Of a stretch of 8,831 nucleotides of DNA, positions 6,603-8,831 are shown one piece after another. The translations under genes were made by a program, and so were the position numbers. The stretch comes from an uncultured Rikenellaceae bacterium (GTDB lineage: Bacteria; Bacteroidota; Bacteroidia; Bacteroidales; Rikenellaceae). Position 1 is the first letter of the stretch, and every line of letters starts with the position of its first letter. The stretch is taken from contig CAMQVM010000050.1 in the NCBI GenBank assembly GCA_947038135.1, forward strand, positions 1-8,831, written 5' to 3'. The notes under the pieces were generated by a model, which worked only from the letters and a program-made list of their open reading frames with translations, ran no database searches and was not told where the DNA came from.

Positions 6603-6908
6603 ATGGAAATCAAACCAAAAGTAGTCGATCAAAGAATCGGACTCAAAACATCTACCAATTTTGAACTATCTAGTGAAGAGACGAAACGTCTTTACACTGC
6701 TCTTGCTCTCTTTCAATATCAATATGAGCGTACCCCCGATTACAATGAAATTGCTATTCACAGGCGTTTACGGAACCAGTTTCAGCGGTTTAACCGTGAA
6801 CTGATACGCTTGCACGAAAACGACCCCAACAACCTTCTGTTAAGCCAAATTAGAAACTTTTTTCAACGTCATTATGGTGCTGTTAAAAATATTGTAAATA
6901 ATGATTAA
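6603..6908 (+). CDS. Small protein of unknown function (101 aa) behind a structured leader
   Basis: I do not recognise this family. The protein is small, hydrophilic and basic-to-neutral, predicted mostly helical, with no signal peptide or membrane segment. The middle segment ERTPDYNEIAIHRRLRNQF (62-80 region onward is arginine-rich, including RRLRNQFQRFNREL) could suit nucleic-acid binding, but no motif proves this. The ATG at 6603 is preceded by AAATAAGGCA, a modest ribosome-site-like AAGG. Support for a real gene comes from its own promoter, a conserved leader, a strong terminator just after the stop, and a decayed second copy whose first codons differ from it mostly by silent or conservative changes (DYNEIAI/DYNEVAL). 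Its neighbours are a defence operon on the other strand and an exported protein downstream, which do not define a role. Confidence 0.72.
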   Translation: MEIKPKVVDQRIGLKTSTNFELSSEETKRLYTALALFQYQYERTPDYNEIAIHRRLRNQFQRFNRELIRLHENDPNNLLLSQIRNFFQRHYGAVKNIVNND

Positions 6909-6913
6909 AACAA

Positions 6914-6947
6914 TAATACCTCCGTTATTAACATAACGGAGGTATTA
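6914..6947. terminator. Hairpin terminator after the 101-aa protein gene
   Basis: A perfect 15-bp stem (TAATACCTCCGTTAT with its complement) closes a 4-nt loop TAAC, 6 nt after the ORF stop. A short T-rich run follows. The stem core is GC-rich within AT-rich surroundings. The symmetric arms could work in both directions. Confidence 0.75.
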
Positions 6948-6988
6948 ATTTCTAAACAAAATATATAAATTCAGTGCTTAATGAAACT

Positions 6989-7051
6989 GTTACAAAACTA
7001 GAGGATTTCCGAGCTGGAGGAGACCACCTATAAATCCTCTAGTTTTGCAAC
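6989..7051. repeat. Long imperfect inverted repeat (19 of 20 bp, 23-nt loop)
   Basis: CAAAACTAGAGGATTT (6993-7008) pairs perfectly with 7032-7047. Beyond one A-C mismatch, GTT (6989-6991) pairs with AAC (7049-7051). The loop (7009-7031) contains GAGCTGGAGGAGACCACC. There is no T-tract, so a simple intrinsic terminator is unlikely. It may be a dispersed Bacteroidales intergenic stem-loop, a recombination site or the remnant of a mobile element. Confidence 0.6.
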
Positions 7052-7127
7052 GGCCTCTTAAAATACCTGTTTACCAATATTTTGGCAGTGCACATTGTTC
7101 TCTACCTCAATAAAACCAATATATTTT

Positions 7128-7157
7128 TTTGAATCAAGAAAAATATTTATACCTTTG
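7128..7157 (+). promoter_or_regulatory. Bacteroidota promoter for the exported protein gene
   Basis: TTTG at 7128-7131 and a perfect -7 box TACCTTTG at 7150-7157 are 18 nt apart. Transcription should start near 7163, leaving a leader of about 130 nt before the preferred ATG at 7291, in which I saw no strong structure. Confidence 0.65.
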
Positions 7158-7290
7158 CGGGTGATGCTTTTAGTATAAAACACATATAAAACCATAAATT
7201 TAACAATCAGCTACAAATTGTTAATCTAACTTATCTCACTAACGTGATATGGGGCTTTCTAATTTTAATAGACATACAAATAATACATTT

Positions 7291-8283
7291 ATGAAATATT
7301 TAATTTTGTTACTACTAATCATCTCATCAATAGATAGCTACGCAAAACGCAAAGAGAAAGATTTAGATAAGCTAATGAAGATACAACTAGCAGAAAATGC
7401 CAAATATTGGAATGGAATGATGGGAACACAAGACTATTTGCATGATATAGACTCTGTTAAACAGGTATTTGATAGTCTTGGGTATTACATGACAAAGAAC
7501 CATGTTCCAAGATGTATTACTAAGTTTAGCGATATAAAATTCAGAAGAATATCATGGATAGAACATGAGCAACTTGCAGATACTTTAGAGGATAGTGTGC
7601 ATCAAATTTGTCGTGGTCAAATTATCGACTGGGTCTGGCTCGGAGATATAAAACCTATTTATGTTGATATGTTTAAATGTAATGATCCCATTATAGAGAA
7701 GCACGTGCAGGAAGAGTTGGTCGAAAAGTATAACAAAATGACTATTTTATATAAAAGTTATAGTGTTCCAATGGCTAGAATAGATACAATAAATGGAGAG
7801 ACAATAGTAGGCACTGAGATGTTTGATGGTTTTTCCGAACACCACATCTACCTGGCAGCTCAGAAGACAAAAGAGCATCTTAAAGGGGTAACAGTAATTA
7901 ATGGTGCCACTGTATTTTTGTTTGGAAATGCAATAGAGAGTTACTTTTATGCTACTGATAGAGATATCGCTATGCCATCACCTCTACCTCCCCACAAGAC
8001 AAATAATATAAAAGATCATGACAAAGGTACTTATCGCAATGAATATAAAAAAATAAAATATACTACTTATGCTAACGGAAAGCTACGAAACAGCAGAGTA
8101 ACATTTGATAGACCTTTCTGGATAATGAGAAAATTGAAATGGACATTATACGATACGTTTATCACAGATGATATATTCTTAGGAGTTATAGAAGAGGCAC
8201 AAAAATCAAAGGGTTTAAATATTACATCAGCAGAAGATTTGTTCGATCGTAATCTGTTTAATACAACAATCACTAGATATTAA
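7291..8283 (+). CDS. Exported protein of unknown function (330 aa)
   Basis: I do not recognise this family. An ATG at 7249 would give 344 aa, but the one at 7291 puts a clean signal peptide at the N-terminus: MKY, a hydrophobic run LILLLLIISSI, then DSYA followed by KRK, consistent with signal peptidase I cleavage after SYA. There is no cysteine at the cleavage point, so it is not a lipoprotein, and no other membrane segment is seen. The mature protein is probably periplasmic or secreted. It is mixed-charge, with clustered aromatic residues (for example DWVWLGDIKPIYVDMFK) and a possible GTEMFDGFSEHH segment. No repeats, sorting domain or enzymatic motif was seen. It has its own promoter and no evident operon partner. 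Confidence 0.8.
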   Translation: MKYLILLLLIISSIDSYAKRKEKDLDKLMKIQLAENAKYWNGMMGTQDYLHDIDSVKQVFDSLGYYMTKNHVPRCITKFSDIKFRRISWIEHEQLADTLEDSVHQICRGQIIDWVWLGDIKPIYVDMFKCNDPIIEKHVQEELVEKYNKMTILYKSYSVPMARIDTINGETIVGTEMFDGFSEHHIYLAAQKTKEHLKGVTVINGATVFLFGNAIESYFYATDRDIAMPSPLPPHKTNNIKDHDKGTYRNEYKKIKYTTYANGKLRNSRVTFDRPFWIMRKLKWTLYDTFITDDIFLGVIEEAQKSKGLNITSAEDLFDRNLFNTTITRY

Positions 8284-8289
8284 TACCAG

Positions 8290-8305
8290 CAACATTAAAT
8301 TGTTG
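8290..8305 (+). terminator. Weak hairpin after the exported protein gene
   Basis: CAACA pairs with TGTTG around TTAAAT, 7 nt after the stop codon. The stem is short and only a few T residues follow, so termination here is uncertain; the stronger hairpin at 8425-8464 could serve instead. Confidence 0.25.
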
Positions 8306-8363
8306 TAATTATTATGATATGATACCGACCGATCTGGTTTTAGAAGATTCAACTATACATGGC

Positions 8364-8497
8364 GATTCGCAAAACCTAAAATATACTTATTATCAACTAT
8401 TTAGGTATGGTTTTTATTAATAAATTACCCCAAAAACAGAACATATAGCTGTTTTTTGGGGTAATACATTTTTTATTTACGCTTTTTTAAAAAAGCG
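8364..8497. repeat. 134-bp direct repeat, copy A
   Basis: The copy starts GATTCGCAAAAC and ends at the palindrome CGCTTTTTTAAAAAAGCG. It matches 8698-8831 at roughly nine positions in ten by hand alignment, with two single-base indels. It encodes no protein and contains a strong hairpin at 8425-8464. Confidence 0.9.
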
Positions 8498-8594
8498 GCG
8501 CTCTAAAGAGCTCGCAAAAAGCACCTACACGCCTTAGGCGCTTGGTGGCTCCCTTCGGGAGCTAGCTAATTCACAAAACCGAGGTTTTGCGAAT
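8365..8594. mobile_element. Possible MITE-like element with 12-bp terminal inverted repeats
   Basis: ATTCGCAAAACC (8365-8376) is exactly inverted at 8583-8594 (GGTTTTGCGAAT), bounding 230 bp with no ORF but several hairpins. The right end is itself palindromic, since AATTCACAAAACC (8568-8580) pairs with 8583-8595. Copy B shares the left end, as a dispersed element would. No clear target-site duplication is visible, so a non-mobile structured repeat remains possible. Confidence 0.4.
8425..8464. terminator. Strong hairpin inside repeat copy A
   Basis: TTACCCCAAAAACAG (8425-8439) pairs with 8449-8464 with one bulged T, around the 9-nt loop AACATATAG. A T-rich run follows at 8469-8475. It could terminate transcription arriving from the exported protein gene. 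The counterpart in copy B (8758-8797) keeps the loop exactly but has stem mismatches. Confidence 0.5.
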
Positions 8595-8595
8595 T
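8480..8595. repeat. Run of five consecutive hairpins
   Basis: In order: the palindrome CGCTTTTTTAAAAAAGCG (8480-8497), GCTCTAAAGAGC (8500-8511), CGCCTTAGGCG (8530-8540) within a larger CACC/GGTG stem, GCTCCCTTCGGGAGC (8548-8562), and AATTCACAAAACC/GGTTTTGCGAATT (8568-8595). The middle stems are far richer in GC than the surroundings. No coding potential was seen. Confidence 0.6.
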
Positions 8596-8697
8596 AACCT
8601 ACATATAAATTTATGAAATGTAAAAATAAAGGGGTAATGAAATAGAGCGTTGAAAATATAGCTGTGCAAATTTTTATATGATGGCACTAATTAGGGA

Positions 8698-8831
8698 GAT
8701 TCGCAAAACGTTAAATATACTTATTTTCAACTATTTAGGTGTGGCTTATATTAATAAATAACCACAAAACAGAACATATAGCTGTTTTTTGGAGTAATAC
8801 AATTTTTATTTACGCTTTTTAAAAAAAAGCG
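8698..8831. repeat. 134-bp direct repeat, copy B (ends at window edge)
   Basis: This is the second copy of the repeat at 8364-8497, in the same orientation, offset 334 nt. It keeps the loop AACATATAG and the long T/A palindrome. The window stops at the exact base where copy A leaves the shared segment, so any continuation is unseen. Between the copies, 8596-8697 holds nothing recognisable. Confidence 0.88.

Larger units (their letters stand above)
6311..6908 (+). repeat. Tandem unit, copy 2: promoter, structured leader and intact small ORF
   Basis: This is the downstream, complete copy of the unit seen at 6005-6310. It carries promoter, leader with hairpins, the folded block and the full 101-aa reading frame. 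Everything after the ORF stop is absent from copy 1, so the right limit of the duplicated segment cannot be fixed; homology to copy 1 is visible only to about 6798. Confidence 0.8.

Noticed and set aside
8067..8273. Minus-strand 68-codon frame within the exported protein gene.
   Set aside because: It is fully contained in a better-supported gene and has no promoter or ribosome-site evidence.
8329..8339. CCGATCTGGTT also occurs at 42-52, across the adapter/genome junction, hinting at a second adapter scar.
   Set aside because: Only seven of these bases are adapter-specific and the sequence before them (GATACCGA) does not match the adapter, so chance is the simpler reading.

Overview
The window looks like one end of an AT-rich Bacteroidota (probably Bacteroidales) contig. 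The lineage call rests on three perfect TAnnTTTG -7 boxes, two with an upstream TTG and one with TTTG, on an A-rich start context lacking a Shine-Dalgarno at hsdM, and on the style of the proteins. It is an inference, not a taxonomic assignment.

Left part (1-5811, all minus strand): a compact type I restriction-modification operon read from right to left, hsdM - hsdS - AbiJ/HEPN-like gene - hsdR. Junctions are 1-nt overlap (hsdM/hsdS, TAATG), 11 nt and 1 nt. HsdM (520 aa) and HsdS (two target-recognition domains) look intact. hsdR has one in-frame TAA after codon 158, separating the PD-(D/E)xK nuclease core from the helicase motor. It is also cut off at the contig edge, where positions 1-48 are an Illumina index adapter and not genome. 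The extra gene between hsdS and hsdR sits where prrC, another HEPN-type RNase, sits in the classic EcoprrI locus. This suggests a restriction system with a built-in abortive-infection back-up, and with restriction now possibly lost while modification remains.

Middle part (5812-6947, plus strand): a tandem duplication of a unit made of a Bacteroidota promoter, a leader of about 200 nt with a conserved folded RNA, and a small ORF. The second unit is intact and encodes a 101-aa protein of unknown function, followed by a strong hairpin terminator. The first unit has lost the 5' half of its ORF, apparently by deletion between CCGATT direct repeats, and keeps only a degenerate fragment. The folded RNA has two mutually exclusive pairings preserved in both copies, so it looks like a regulatory switch or attenuator. 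This is the best candidate here for something undescribed.

Right part (6948-8831): a long 19-bp inverted repeat with a 23-nt loop, a perfect Bacteroidota promoter, and an exported protein of unknown function (330 aa from the preferred start). Then comes a gene-free tail holding two 134-bp direct repeats rich in hairpins. The first belongs to a possible MITE-like element with 12-bp terminal inverted repeats. The window ends exactly where the second repeat copy stops matching, as expected for an assembly broken in a dispersed repeat.
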